A stretch of DNA of 64,000 nucleotides from DATCKG01 sp036562385 (GTDB taxonomy: Bacteria; Bacillota; Sulfobacillia; Symbiobacteriales; Symbiobacteriaceae), in NCBI GenBank assembly GCA_036562385.1, contig DATCKG010000087.1, forward strand, positions 24,731 through 88,730. The letters are read 5' to 3'. Positions within the stretch are counted from its first letter, which is position 1, and each line of letters opens with the position of its first letter. Below are positions 26,176-34,170 of this stretch, in pieces. The translations under genes and the position numbers were made by a program. The notes below the pieces were generated by a model. It had not been told where the DNA came from and ran no database searches. It was given only the letters and a program-made list of their open reading frames with translations.

Positions 26176-27519
26176 CTACTGCACCTCCCCCAGGGCAGCC
26201 ACCAGGGTGTCGATCTGCTCCCGGGTGCGCTGCTCCGTCACGGCAATGGTCATGGCGTTGGGCAGATCCGGGTACTCCCGGCTGGTGTCGAACCCACCCA
26301 GAATCCGGCGGCCCAGCAGATGCCGGTTGATCTCCGCCGCCGGACGCGGGCAGAGGACGGTGAACTCCTTGAAGAAGGGCGCCTGGCTGGCCAGCCGGTA
26401 GCCGGGCAGCTGAGCGATCCGCGCGGCCGCATAGTGGGCCTTCTGCAGGCAGAGGTTGGCCACTTCCCGGAGCCCCTCCTTGCCCACCATGCAGAGGTAG
26501 ACCGTCGCCGCCAGGGCGTTGAGGGCCTGATTGGTGCAGATGTTGGAGGTGGCCTTCTCCCGCCGGATGTGCTGCTCCCGGGTCTGCAGCGTCAGGACCA
26601 CGCCCCGCTGTCCCCGGCGGTCCACCGTGGTGCCGGCGATGCGGCCGGGCATGCGGCGGACAAACGCCTCCCGGGTGGCCAGAATGCCCAGATACGGCCC
26701 GCCGAAGGAGAGCGGGCTGCCCAGGGACTGGCCCTCCGCCACCACGATATCGGCTCCGTAGTTCCCCGGCGCCTCCAGAAGGCCCAGGGAAATGGGGTCC
26801 ACCGCGGTGATGAAGAGGGCGCCCCGGGAATGGGTGAGCCGTTCAATCTCCCGGACGGGTTCCAGGTAGCCCAGGAAATTGGGCATCTGCACCAGGACCG
26901 CAGCCACCTCGTCGGTGATCAGCCCCTCCAGCTGCTCCAGGTCGGTCTGGCAGTCCCGCAGGGGGGCCTCCACCACCTCCACCCCCGAGGCATGGGTATA
27001 GGTCCGCACCACCTGCCGGTAGTGGGGATGGACGGTACGGGCCACCACCAGCTTCCGGCGGCCCGTGTGGTTAAGAGCCATGTGGGCGGCTTCGGCCAGC
27101 GCAGAAGCACCGTCGTACAGGGACGCGTTGGCCACCGCCATGCCGGTTAGTTCACAGATCAGGGACTGGTACTCGTAGATCACCTGCAGGACGCCCTGGG
27201 AGATCTCCGGCTGGTAGGGGGTATACGCGGTGAGAAATTCGCCGCGCCGAATGATGGCATCCACCACAGCGGGGATGTAATGGTCGTACGCGCCGGCTCC
27301 CAGGAAGCAGGTGTACTGGTCCGTATCTGCGTTGTCCCGGACCAGCCCCCGAATCGCGGAGACGACCTCCATCTCCGAACGGGGCGGGGGCAGATCCAGG
27401 GGCCGGCGGAGGCGAACCTCTTCCGGGATATTGGCGGCGAAGAGCTCCTCGGTGGAGCTCACGCCGATCTCCCGGAGCATCGCCTCCTTATCGGCCGCCG
27501 TGATGGGGATATAACGCAT
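26176..27519 (-). CDS. gcvPA: glycine dehydrogenase (decarboxylating) subunit 1
   Basis: A 447-residue partner subunit of the P-protein, starting RYIPITAADKEAMLREIGV, with FLGAGAYDHYIPAVVDAI and TAYTPYQPEISQGVLQVIYE. It lacks the PLP lysine, as is normal for this subunit. The gene is 2 bp downstream of gcvH and abuts gcvPB. Confidence 0.95.
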   Translation of the reverse strand: MRYIPITAADKEAMLREIGVSSTEELFAANIPEEVRLRRPLDLPPPRSEMEVVSAIRGLVRDNADTDQYTCFLGAGAYDHYIPAVVDAIIRRGEFLTAYTPYQPEISQGVLQVIYEYQSLICELTGMAVANASLYDGASALAEAAHMALNHTGRRKLVVARTVHPHYRQVVRTYTHASGVEVVEAPLRDCQTDLEQLEGLITDEVAAVLVQMPNFLGYLEPVREIERLTHSRGALFITAVDPISLGLLEAPGNYGADIVVAEGQSLGSPLSFGGPYLGILATREAFVRRMPGRIAGTTVDRRGQRGVVLTLQTREQHIRREKATSNICTNQALNALAATVYLCMVGKEGLREVANLCLQKAHYAAARIAQLPGYRLASQAPFFKEFTVLCPRPAAEINRHLLGRRILGGFDTSREYPDLPNAMTIAVTEQRTREQIDTLVAALGEVQ

Positions 27520-27521
27520 CG

Positions 27522-27920
27522 CTATGAGCCGGCCTCCTCCACAAGCTTGGCGTACGCGTCGGCATCGAGAAGCTGATCCAGCTCAGCCGGATCCTTGATC
27601 TCAATCTTGAGCATCCATCCTTCCCCGTAAGGATCCTTGTTGACCAGTTCGGGGCTGGACTCCAGGGCAGTGTTGACCTCCACCACCTTGCCGGAGACCG
27701 GGCAGTACAGGTCGGAGACCGTCTTGACCGACTCCACCACGCCGAACTGCTCGCCCTGCTTCAGCTCCCGGCCCACCTGGGGCAGCTCCACGAAGACCAC
27801 GTCGCCGAGCTGATCCTGGGCAAAGTCGGTGATGCCGACGATGCCGATGTTGCCTTCCACCCGAATCCACTCGTGTTCCTTGGAATACTTCAGATCCGCA
27901 GGGGTCTTCAGCTCCGCCAT
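27522..27920 (-). CDS. gcvH: glycine cleavage system H protein
   Basis: A 132-residue lipoyl carrier. The lipoylated Lys is in VVESVKTVSDLY; it has YSKEHEWIRVEG and GITDFAQDQLGDVVFVELP. The ATG at 27920 is 9 nt from GGAGG; an ATG at 27929 touches the same site and is less likely. It shuttles aminomethyl groups between GcvP and GcvT. Confidence 0.95.
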   Translation of the reverse strand: MAELKTPADLKYSKEHEWIRVEGNIGIVGITDFAQDQLGDVVFVELPQVGRELKQGEQFGVVESVKTVSDLYCPVSGKVVEVNTALESSPELVNKDPYGEGWMLKIEIKDPAELDQLLDADAYAKLVEEAGS

Positions 27921-27964
27921 GACTCCCATCCTCCTCCACCTAGTCTCTCCTCACGTCTGCGAGG

Positions 27965-28156
27965 CTATTGATCCTTTCTTCCCCGCCGCCTCAGCGCCCG
28001 CCGGAGTTCCGTGAACCAGAACCAGGCAGCAAAGGCCGCGCCCGCCAGCGCAAAGAACCACTCGTACCAGAGGGAAGACCTCCTGACGATGACACCGCTG
28101 AGATAGAGCACCACCACCAGGGTGGCGGCCACGGCCATCAGGAAACCGCTGTCCAT
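27965..28156 (-). CDS. small membrane protein inside the gcv operon
   Basis: A 63-residue protein with two predicted membrane helices (about 4-24 and 30-50) and a basic tail (RRALRRRGRKDQ). It starts 2 bp after the gcvT stop and lies before gcvH, so it is transcribed with the glycine cleavage genes. I recognise no family; a glycine-linked membrane function or a neutral passenger are both possible. Confidence 0.6.
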   Translation of the reverse strand: MDSGFLMAVAATLVVVLYLSGVIVRRSSLWYEWFFALAGAAFAAWFWFTELRRALRRRGRKDQ

Positions 28157-28158
28157 GG

Positions 28159-29286
28159 CTACTTCCGGTACCGGGGCTGGTAGAAGGGCGTGGGCACCAC
28201 CCGTGCCGGGACCGCCTTGCCCCGGATCAGCACCTCCAGTTCGGTTCCTTCCGCCGCGAGCTCAGCGGGCACGTAGGCAAGGCCGAGGTTCTTGTTCACG
28301 CTGGGGGCAAAATTGCCCGTAGTGATCTCCCCCACCACCTGGCCCCGATAAGCCACCGGGTACCCCTGACGGGGGATGCCGCGGCCGATCATCTCCAGGC
28401 CCACCAGCTTGCGGGTGACGCCCCGCTCGCGAATGGCGGCCAGGGCCTCCCGCCCGATGAAGTCGACCCCCTTCTTGGTCTTGACGAAGGCGCCGAGCCC
28501 CGCCTCATAGGGGTTTGTCTGGTCGGTCAGCTCGTGGCCGTACAGGGGCAGGCGGACCTCAAAGCGAAGGGTATCCCGGGCGCCCAAACCGCAGGGGCGG
28601 AGCCCCTCGTCCCGACCGGCGGCCATCAGCGCCTCCCACAGGGCCACCGCGTCCTCCGCCCGGCAGTAGAGCTCAAAGCCGTCCTCGCCGGTGTACCCCG
28701 TTCGGGAGAGCACCAGGGTCTCGATCCCCGCCACGGTCACACCCGTCCGGGCCCAGTAAAAGCCGATCTCGCTGAGGCTCAGGCCGGAGACCAGCGGCTG
28801 CAAGATCCGCTCCGCGGCCGGGCCCTGCAAGGCGAGAAGCGCCACCTCGGCGGACATGTTGCGCAGGGTGAGGTTCTGAAACCCCGCCCGATCCCGAGCC
28901 CTGGTGATCCAGGTCCAGTCCTTGTCAATATTGGCGGCGTTGACCACCAGCCAATAGCGCTCCTCGCCCAGCCGGTAGACGAGAATATCGTCCACCACGG
29001 TGCCGTCCTCCCGGCAGATGAGGCTGTACTGAACCTGGCCCACCGCCAGCCGGGCCGCGTTGTTAGTGGTGACGTACTGGATCAGCGCCAGGGCTTCGGG
29101 GCCCACCACCTCAAACTCGCCCATGTGGGACACATCAAACAGGCCGGCGGCCTCCCGGACCGCCCGGTGCTCCTCCAGGACGCTGGTGTACTGGACAGGC
29201 ATCTCCCAGCCCCCGAAGGGCACCATGCGGGCGCCGAGCTGCCGGTGCACCTCGTACAGCGGCGTCCGCTGCAGTGACTCCTCCAC
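28159..29286 (-). CDS. gcvT: aminomethyltransferase (glycine cleavage T protein)
   Basis: A 375-residue T protein: RTPLYEVHRQLGARMVPFGG, FDVSHMGEFEV, RTGYTGEDGFELYC and a catalytic-type Asp in GLGARDTLRFE. It passes the methylene group to tetrahydrofolate and releases ammonia. The GTG at 29286 is chosen because GGAGGT lies 8 nt upstream; a TTG at 29313 is the alternative. First gene after the tandem glycine riboswitch. Confidence 0.93.
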   Translation of the reverse strand: MEESLQRTPLYEVHRQLGARMVPFGGWEMPVQYTSVLEEHRAVREAAGLFDVSHMGEFEVVGPEALALIQYVTTNNAARLAVGQVQYSLICREDGTVVDDILVYRLGEERYWLVVNAANIDKDWTWITRARDRAGFQNLTLRNMSAEVALLALQGPAAERILQPLVSGLSLSEIGFYWARTGVTVAGIETLVLSRTGYTGEDGFELYCRAEDAVALWEALMAAGRDEGLRPCGLGARDTLRFEVRLPLYGHELTDQTNPYEAGLGAFVKTKKGVDFIGREALAAIRERGVTRKLVGLEMIGRGIPRQGYPVAYRGQVVGEITTGNFAPSVNKNLGLAYVPAELAAEGTELEVLIRGKAVPARVVPTPFYQPRYRK

Positions 29287-29336
29287 TGTGTCCACCTCCG
29301 CAGGCAGTCCCAATCGTCTCCTTCAGGCTGCCATGG

Positions 29337-29395
29337 AAAAAACATGAAGGACAGAGGAAAACCAGGACCCCTAGGCCCTGCTGTCCCCTCTGTCC
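29337..29395 (-). terminator. terminator of the glycine riboswitch expression platform
   Basis: Minus strand: GGACAGAGG (29395-29387) pairs with CCTCTGTCC (29357-29349), followed by TTCATGTTTTTT. The 5' arm overlaps the end of the second aptamer, so glycine binding should block the terminator and switch the gcv operon on. Confidence 0.8.
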
Positions 29396-29595
29396 TGGCA
29401 ACCTGAGAGTTTAGTCCGACGGCACAAGCCGCGGACGTTCCCCTTTGGTGGCCCCGGCCCTGCGGCAGGGGCGCTCTCCAGAGGTCCGTCCAACCCCGGT
29501 CGCTGGGGCCTGAGAGATTCTGCCCGGTTCCAGCGGGCCGGGCATTGCTCCTTCGGCGCCCGCCCTGACCCAAAGGCAGCGGGACTCTTCCGGGG
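29380..29595 (-). ncRNA. tandem glycine riboswitch
   Basis: Two glycine aptamers in a row on the minus strand. Aptamer 1 (about 29595-29507) has GAAGAGUCCC, GCCGAAGGAGCAA and AAUCUCUCAGGC. Aptamer 2 (about 29493-29380) has CUGGAGAGC, CACCAAAGGGG and AAACUCUCAGGU, then AGGACAGAG. These are the conserved strings of the gcvT RNA family. It sits directly before the terminator and gcvT. Confidence 0.93.
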
Positions 29596-29664
29596 TTATC
29601 ATCCGTCTTGATGCATTTGGCCTTGCACCGTCTCACTATTCTCCATTGCCCATCGCGATTCCTT

Positions 29665-30258
29665 CTATTCCCGTCCCGCCTGCTGCCTTCGGACCATGAT
29701 GGCCGCTCCCAGGGCCACCGCCAGCACCACCACGGCAGCGACGTATGACATGCTCTCCTCCCACAGATGCGGCAGACGGCCGCCCAGGGCCACGGCGATC
29801 GCGGCCCAGACGCCGTTCCATACGAGGGCAGAGGCCAAAAGATACCCGGCAAAGGTCCAGGGGTTCATCCGTGCCAGCCCGGCGCTGTAGATGGTGGCGG
29901 CCCGGATCAACCCGATGAAGCGGGAAAAGAAGACCGTCAGTGCGCCGTAGCGGTGAAAGAACTGCTCCATCCGGCGTAAGGCCACAGGTTTGATCCGCAG
30001 GATCCCGACCAACCGGCGCAGCAGCGGTGCCCCGCCCAGATAGGCCAGCGTGTAGCCCATGAGCGACCCCAGCACGTTTCCGGCCACCCCGGCCAGGATG
30101 ACGAAAGCCAATGTCGCCTTGCCCTGATGAACCAGAACCCCCGCCACCACGTAGAGCAATTCTGCCGGGACGGGCAGGCCAAGCCCTTCCACCGTCGCGG
30201 CCACCAGGATCGCCGTGTAAATGTTCGCCTCGCCGAGGCGCTGCCACGTCTCCGGCAC
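29665..30258 (-). CDS. DedA family membrane protein
   Basis: A 197-residue DedA protein with membrane helices and re-entrant loops. Marks: GLGLPVPAELLYVVAGVLVHQG, GNVLGSLMGYTLAYLGG and FFSRFIGLIRAATIYSAGLARM. DedA proteins move lipid carriers or affect proton-motive force. The GTG at 30258 follows AAAGGAGGG; the longer frame is discounted. It is separated from gcvT by the riboswitch leader. Confidence 0.85.
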   Translation of the reverse strand: MPETWQRLGEANIYTAILVAATVEGLGLPVPAELLYVVAGVLVHQGKATLAFVILAGVAGNVLGSLMGYTLAYLGGAPLLRRLVGILRIKPVALRRMEQFFHRYGALTVFFSRFIGLIRAATIYSAGLARMNPWTFAGYLLASALVWNGVWAAIAVALGGRLPHLWEESMSYVAAVVVLAVALGAAIMVRRQQAGRE

Positions 30259-30333
30259 GCAGCAAGCCCTCCTTTGCAGGAAAGCCCGCCGGGCGACCGG
30301 CGGGCCTCTTCGCACCCATATATGCCTGCGCCC

Positions 30334-31008
30334 CTATTCGTCTCCAAATCGGTACATCCAATAGCGTTCCTGGGACCGGTCCCGCATGACCTGCTCCCGG
30401 AGGGCGGGATCCTCTTTCATCCGCCGCTCCAGGTCCGCCAGCATCGCACTGCTCTGGCTGCGATGGGCGGCGATGGCGGCCATCTTGACATCCAGGACGC
30501 TGGTGACATCCACCACCACGTCGGGCTCGCCCAACTCGCCCACGTTAGAGCCGAAGGCCCGCAGGTAGACCTTCGGCCGCTCCCCAGGCGGCAGCTTGGC
30601 AGCGGCCCGCACCGCGGCAGCGCCCAGGGCCATATGGTCCGGGTGCACGCTGCACTGCGGATGATAGGTGATCAGAAGCGAAGGTCGGACCTCCCGGATG
30701 ATGGCTTCCAGCCGCCCGGCGAGCTCCTCCGGATCGACAAATTCCAAGGTCTTATCCCGATATCCCAGCAGCCGCAGGTCCCGGATTCCCAGGATGCGGC
30801 AGGCCTCCCGCAGTTCCTGCTCCCGGAGGACCGGCATGCTCTCCCGAGTGGCAATGATGGGCATCCCCATGTTCCGCCCCTGCTCGCCTCGGGTCGCACA
30901 CACATACGTCACGGGGACCCCCGCCCGCGTATGCAGGGCGATGGTGCCCCCGGCCGCAAAGGATTCGTCATCCGGGTGCGGGAAGATCACCAGCACATGA
31001 CGTTCCAC
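30334..31008 (-). CDS. bshB2: bacillithiol deacetylase BshB2-like
   Basis: A 224-residue LmbE/PIG-L family zinc deacetylase. Zinc ligands are in VIFPHPDDESFAAGG and in SVHPDHMALG. It is most like BshB2, which deacetylates GlcNAc-malate in bacillithiol synthesis. The yojF-like gene directly upstream repeats the Bacillus yojF-yojG(bshB2) order and supports the call. GTG start after GGAAGGAGGG. Confidence 0.82.
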   Translation of the reverse strand: MERHVLVIFPHPDDESFAAGGTIALHTRAGVPVTYVCATRGEQGRNMGMPIIATRESMPVLREQELREACRILGIRDLRLLGYRDKTLEFVDPEELAGRLEAIIREVRPSLLITYHPQCSVHPDHMALGAAAVRAAAKLPPGERPKVYLRAFGSNVGELGEPDVVVDVTSVLDVKMAAIAAHRSQSSAMLADLERRMKEDPALREQVMRDRSQERYWMYRFGDE

Positions 31009-31043
31009 AGTGCGTACCCTCCTTCCGCCGGTTCCCCTGCTTC

Positions 31044-31400
31044 CTACACGGGGAACGGCGTCCGGCTCAGTTCCAGGGCCACGGCCAGGCGACCACGCTC
31101 GTCGTGCCCGGCCAGCAGCAGGCGTCCTTCCTCGTCCACCTCCCAGTGGGTGAGGCCCTCGGCGTAAATCCAGCCGTTCTCCATCTGGAGCCCCGCCCGG
31201 TAGGGACCGGTGCCCGCGAGCACGGCCCGGTGGAAACGCACCACCGCATTGCGAATGTAGGCGCAGACCGCCATGGTCTTGACCCCATCGCGCCCTTCCG
31301 CTGCATAGGCACCGTTGGTGGTCTCCAGGTGCAGATAGACGTCCTGATTGACAAAGGCCGCCAAGGCGGCCTGCGTCTGAGCGAGATCGATTGGCTGCAT
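31044..31400 (-). CDS. yojF: YojF-like DUF1806 protein
   Basis: A 118-residue soluble protein with YLHLETTNGAYAAEGRDGVKTMAVCAYIRNA and WEVDEEGRLLLAGHDERGRLAVALELS. It fits the DUF1806 (YojF) family that accompanies bshB2 in Bacillus. Precise function unknown. ATG at 31400 with GGGAGGG upstream. It precedes bshB2 by 35 bp. Confidence 0.78.
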   Translation of the reverse strand: MQPIDLAQTQAALAAFVNQDVYLHLETTNGAYAAEGRDGVKTMAVCAYIRNAVVRFHRAVLAGTGPYRAGLQMENGWIYAEGLTHWEVDEEGRLLLAGHDERGRLAVALELSRTPFPV

Positions 31401-31441
31401 GTTCAACCCTCCCGGGGGATCGTCCCATTCTAGCAAATATA

Positions 31442-32263
31442 TCACCGGCCCGGATGATCCGACAAGCCGGCGGCACTGCCCCCGGCGGTCCCCCCTGACA
31501 GCAAGATCACATGGGGGGTCTGCCCCTCCGGGTGGGGCACCACCCGTACCCGGCTGCCGTAGACGGCGCTGACCATCGCCTCGGTGACCACCTCCGCCGG
31601 CGGCCCCTGCACGTAGAGCCTCCCTTCCTTGATGACCACCAGGCGGTCCGCGTACAGAGAGGCCAGGTTCAGATCATGCAGCACCGCCACCACCGTCAGG
31701 CCGTCGCGGTTCAGCCGCCGGATCAGATCCAGCAGTTCCACCTGGTGGGCGATGTCCAGATGGGCCGTGGGCTCATCCAGGATGAGCAACTCCGGCTCCT
31801 GGGCCAGGGCCCGGGCCAGTAGCACCCGCTGCCGCTCCCCCCCGCTGATGGCGGTGATGAGCCGGTCCCGCAAGTGCAGCGTGCGGGTCATCATCATGGC
31901 CCGTTCCGTCACGTGCCGGTCCCGGGGCGTGGCGGCGCCGAACCGGCGTTGATACGGAAGACGCCCCATCATCACGATCTCTTCCACTGTAAAGTCAAAA
32001 GAAACTGCCGTCTCCTGGGAGACCACCGCCATCACCCTGGCGATCTCCCGGGGGTGCATCCGGCTGAGGTCGGTGCCCCGCAGCAGGACCCGGCCTGAGG
32101 CGGGCGCCAGGGTCCCGCTGATGGCCCGGACGAAGGTGGACTTGCCGGAACCGTTGGGACCCACCACCGCCACAAACTCCCCCGGGGCAATCTCCAACGA
32201 CAGGTCCTTCAGCACCGGCCGGGATCCGTATCCACAGGTCAGCCTCTGAACAGACAGCAGCAT
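31442..32263 (-). CDS. btuD: cobalamin ABC transporter ATPase BtuD-like
   Basis: A 273-residue FecE/BtuD-type ATPase: Walker A GPNGSGKST, signature ISGGERQR, Walker B LLILDEPTAHLD, H-loop in VLHDLN. It has an unusual 30-residue tail ending GLSDHPGR. It pairs with the BtuC permease 14 bp upstream. The shared cobalamin riboswitch assigns the substrate to B12 or a precursor rather than siderophores. Confidence 0.87.
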   Translation of the reverse strand: MLLSVQRLTCGYGSRPVLKDLSLEIAPGEFVAVVGPNGSGKSTFVRAISGTLAPASGRVLLRGTDLSRMHPREIARVMAVVSQETAVSFDFTVEEIVMMGRLPYQRRFGAATPRDRHVTERAMMMTRTLHLRDRLITAISGGERQRVLLARALAQEPELLILDEPTAHLDIAHQVELLDLIRRLNRDGLTVVAVLHDLNLASLYADRLVVIKEGRLYVQGPPAEVVTEAMVSAVYGSRVRVVPHPEGQTPHVILLSGGTAGGSAAGLSDHPGR

Positions 32264-32277
32264 CCTGCCACCCCCTT

Positions 32278-33384
32278 CTACCGATCCTGCGGAAGCAGCC
32301 GCCGCCGGAGCAGCCACAGGAAGAAGGGGCCCCCCGCCACAGCCATCACCAGACCCACCGGAATCTCGGCCGGCGCCAGAAGGCTCCGGGCCAGGGCGTC
32401 GGCCAGCACCAAAACCACCCCGCCCACCAGGGCGGAGACCGGCAGCAAATACCGATGGTCCGGCCCCACCAGCATCCGTACCAGGTGCGGCACGATCATG
32501 CCGACAAAGCCGATGCTGCCGCAAAATGCCACCGAGGCCGCGGTCAGCAGCGTGCTGGCCACCAGCACCAGTTTTTTCACCCGCTCCACATCGACCCCCA
32601 GGTGCCAGGCTTCCTCTTCGCCCATCAGCAACGCATTCAGTTCCCGGCTGAGACTGAGCAGAATGCCCATCCCCACCATCAGGTAGGGCAGGAGCCAGAG
32701 GACCTTCACCCAGTTGGCGCCCCCCAGCCCGCCCATCATCCAAAAGATGATGGCGTCCCTGCTGGAGGCGCTGGTGAAGTAGACCACAAGCGAGATGAAC
32801 GCCGCAGCCAGCGAACCCACCGCCACGCCGGCCAGGAGGATCGCCGCCCGGGGCACCCGGGACCCGGTGGACGCCAGGCTGTAGACCAGCAGCATCGTGA
32901 GCAGCCCTCCCACAAAGGCGCCGGCAGGCACGGCCCCCAGAGCGCCGCCCCGGAGGGTACCCCAGCCGGCAATGACCAGGGCCGCCCCCAGCCCCGAACC
33001 GGAGGAGACTCCCAGGACGTACGGGTCCGCGAGGGGATTCTCAAACAGGCCCTGATACGCGCAGCCGGCCACGGCCAGGGCCATCCCCACCAGCGCGCCC
33101 ATCACCACCCGAGGCAGGCGGACGCTCCACAGCACCGTGGCGTGGGCCTCCGGCCAGGTGGGTTCCAGCGCAACCCCCGGCAGCCGGGAGAGGATGATCT
33201 TCACCACCTCCCCGGGAGGAATGGAGACGGAACCGATGCCGCTGGCGATCACCATCGCCGCCAGCAGGGCCAGCAGTGCGATCAGTCCCGCCCGGCGGCC
33301 CCGTGCCGCCCGGGCGAAACGCAAACCCCCGGCCTCGGTGCCGGGGGCAAGTTCCACGTGACGATGGCGCAGCTGCGCTGCCAT
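32278..33384 (-). CDS. btuC: cobalamin ABC transporter permease BtuC-like
   Basis: A 368-residue FecCD-family permease with about ten helices. Marks: LRLPRVVMGALVGMALAVAGCAYQGLFENPLADPYVLGVSSGSGLG (in part), and GFVGMIVPHLVRMLVGPDHR. No BtuF binding protein is encoded next to it, so the binding protein must come from elsewhere. ATG start with GGAAAGGG. Downstream of a cobalamin riboswitch. Confidence 0.88.
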   Translation of the reverse strand: MAAQLRHRHVELAPGTEAGGLRFARAARGRRAGLIALLALLAAMVIASGIGSVSIPPGEVVKIILSRLPGVALEPTWPEAHATVLWSVRLPRVVMGALVGMALAVAGCAYQGLFENPLADPYVLGVSSGSGLGAALVIAGWGTLRGGALGAVPAGAFVGGLLTMLLVYSLASTGSRVPRAAILLAGVAVGSLAAAFISLVVYFTSASSRDAIIFWMMGGLGGANWVKVLWLLPYLMVGMGILLSLSRELNALLMGEEEAWHLGVDVERVKKLVLVASTLLTAASVAFCGSIGFVGMIVPHLVRMLVGPDHRYLLPVSALVGGVVLVLADALARSLLAPAEIPVGLVMAVAGGPFFLWLLRRRLLPQDR

Positions 33385-33419
33385 GGTCTCACCCTTTCCG
33401 CCGAAGGTTGAGTCACCAC

Positions 33420-33604
33420 GGACCAGGCAGGTTTCCTGACTTCCGGATCCTCACCCGCCCTCTGCCTTCCCGGCGTGCGCCAGTGGCGTGTGTCGAGGGG
33501 GGCTCCCCGGTCACAGTGGCGGGACCGTGCCGGACTTGCACCGGCTTCCCTTTTACCTTCCGGCCTGCGGCCGGAAGCACCTGATCCGTCCGAATTGTTC
33601 AGTT
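33420..33604 (-). ncRNA. cobalamin riboswitch
   Basis: Minus-strand leader with the core strings of the family: GAAGCCGGUGCAAGUCCGGC, then CCGCCACUGUGA (B12 box region), GGGAAGG, and AGUCAGGAAACCUGCC at the 3' end. It precedes btuC by about 35 bp. B12 binding would repress btuCD. Confidence 0.93.
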
Positions 33605-33610
33605 GGTAAC

Positions 33611-33639
33611 AGTATAATCCCCGCCGGACGCAGTGACAA
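33611..33639 (-). promoter_or_regulatory. predicted sigma-A promoter of the btuCD leader
   Basis: Minus strand: TTGTCA (33639-33634), 17-bp spacer, TATACT (33616-33611), a few bases before the riboswitch. Confidence 0.75.
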
Positions 33640-33744
33640 CCCTGCGGCTGTGGCGCCGGCTCGAGGCCGGGGGAACGGAATATTATGTAACCTACAGGGA
33701 GCCGGCGAATAGGCTGAAGATGGACCCACAGGTTCAAGAAGGCG

Positions 33745-34170
33745 ATGAACCGGTGGGACACAACCACGCCATCATCGAGGTACCAATGGTGGTTGGCCGG
33801 GGAGTTCGACACGTTGGTGGACCGGAACCACGACGGTACCTTCCATCAGCTCCTGGAGAAGGTGTTGGTCCACGTCCGGGCGAAGGCAGTCCGCATCCGT
33901 CACCCGAAGGCGGGCGCGGACGACGTGACGTCCCGGAAGCTGGAATGCCGCACGGACTCCGACGTGGTGACGGAGCCGGGACTGGACATTCCGGAAGAAG
34001 AGTTGCGAGGAGCGAGCCCGTCTGGGAGTGCCCCGGACGGGCTTTGCGGCGTGCCCATGGGGGGAATTGGGTATCCACGAATTGACAGAAGGCGGGGCCC
34101 TTTTGTCTATTTAGGGTCTATACAACGGTATACTAAGATCGACACGGAAGGAGGCGATCCGCTGCCATGA
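33745..34170 (+). CDS. hypothetical ORF before aspA, possibly a gene remnant
   Basis: An open frame of 141 codons. The first 90 codons show the high GC at third positions seen in real genes here, and the frame contains HDGTFHQLLEKVLVHV and LDIPEEELRGA. It has only a poorly spaced site (AAGAAGGCG). A terminator-like hairpin (34017-34047) lies inside it, and its stop overlaps the aspA start as ATGA. I recognise no family. It could be a real small gene, a frameshifted remnant, or chance. Confidence 0.3.
   Translation: MNRWDTTTPSSRYQWWLAGEFDTLVDRNHDGTFHQLLEKVLVHVRAKAVRIRHPKAGADDVTSRKLECRTDSDVVTEPGLDIPEEELRGASPSGSAPDGLCGVPMGGIGYPRIDRRRGPFVYLGSIQRYTKIDTEGGDPLP
34017..34047 (+). terminator. terminator-like hairpin
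   Basis: AGCCCGTC pairs with GACGGGCT across a 14-base region, followed by TTTGC. It is within the doubtful ORF ahead of aspA and suggests that transcription from the left ends here. Confidence 0.45.
34082..34111 (+). promoter_or_regulatory. possible promoter of aspA
   Basis: TTGACA (34082-34087), 18-bp spacer, TCTATT (34106-34111). A TATACT at 34129-34134 without a good -35 is an alternative -10. Confidence 0.45.
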
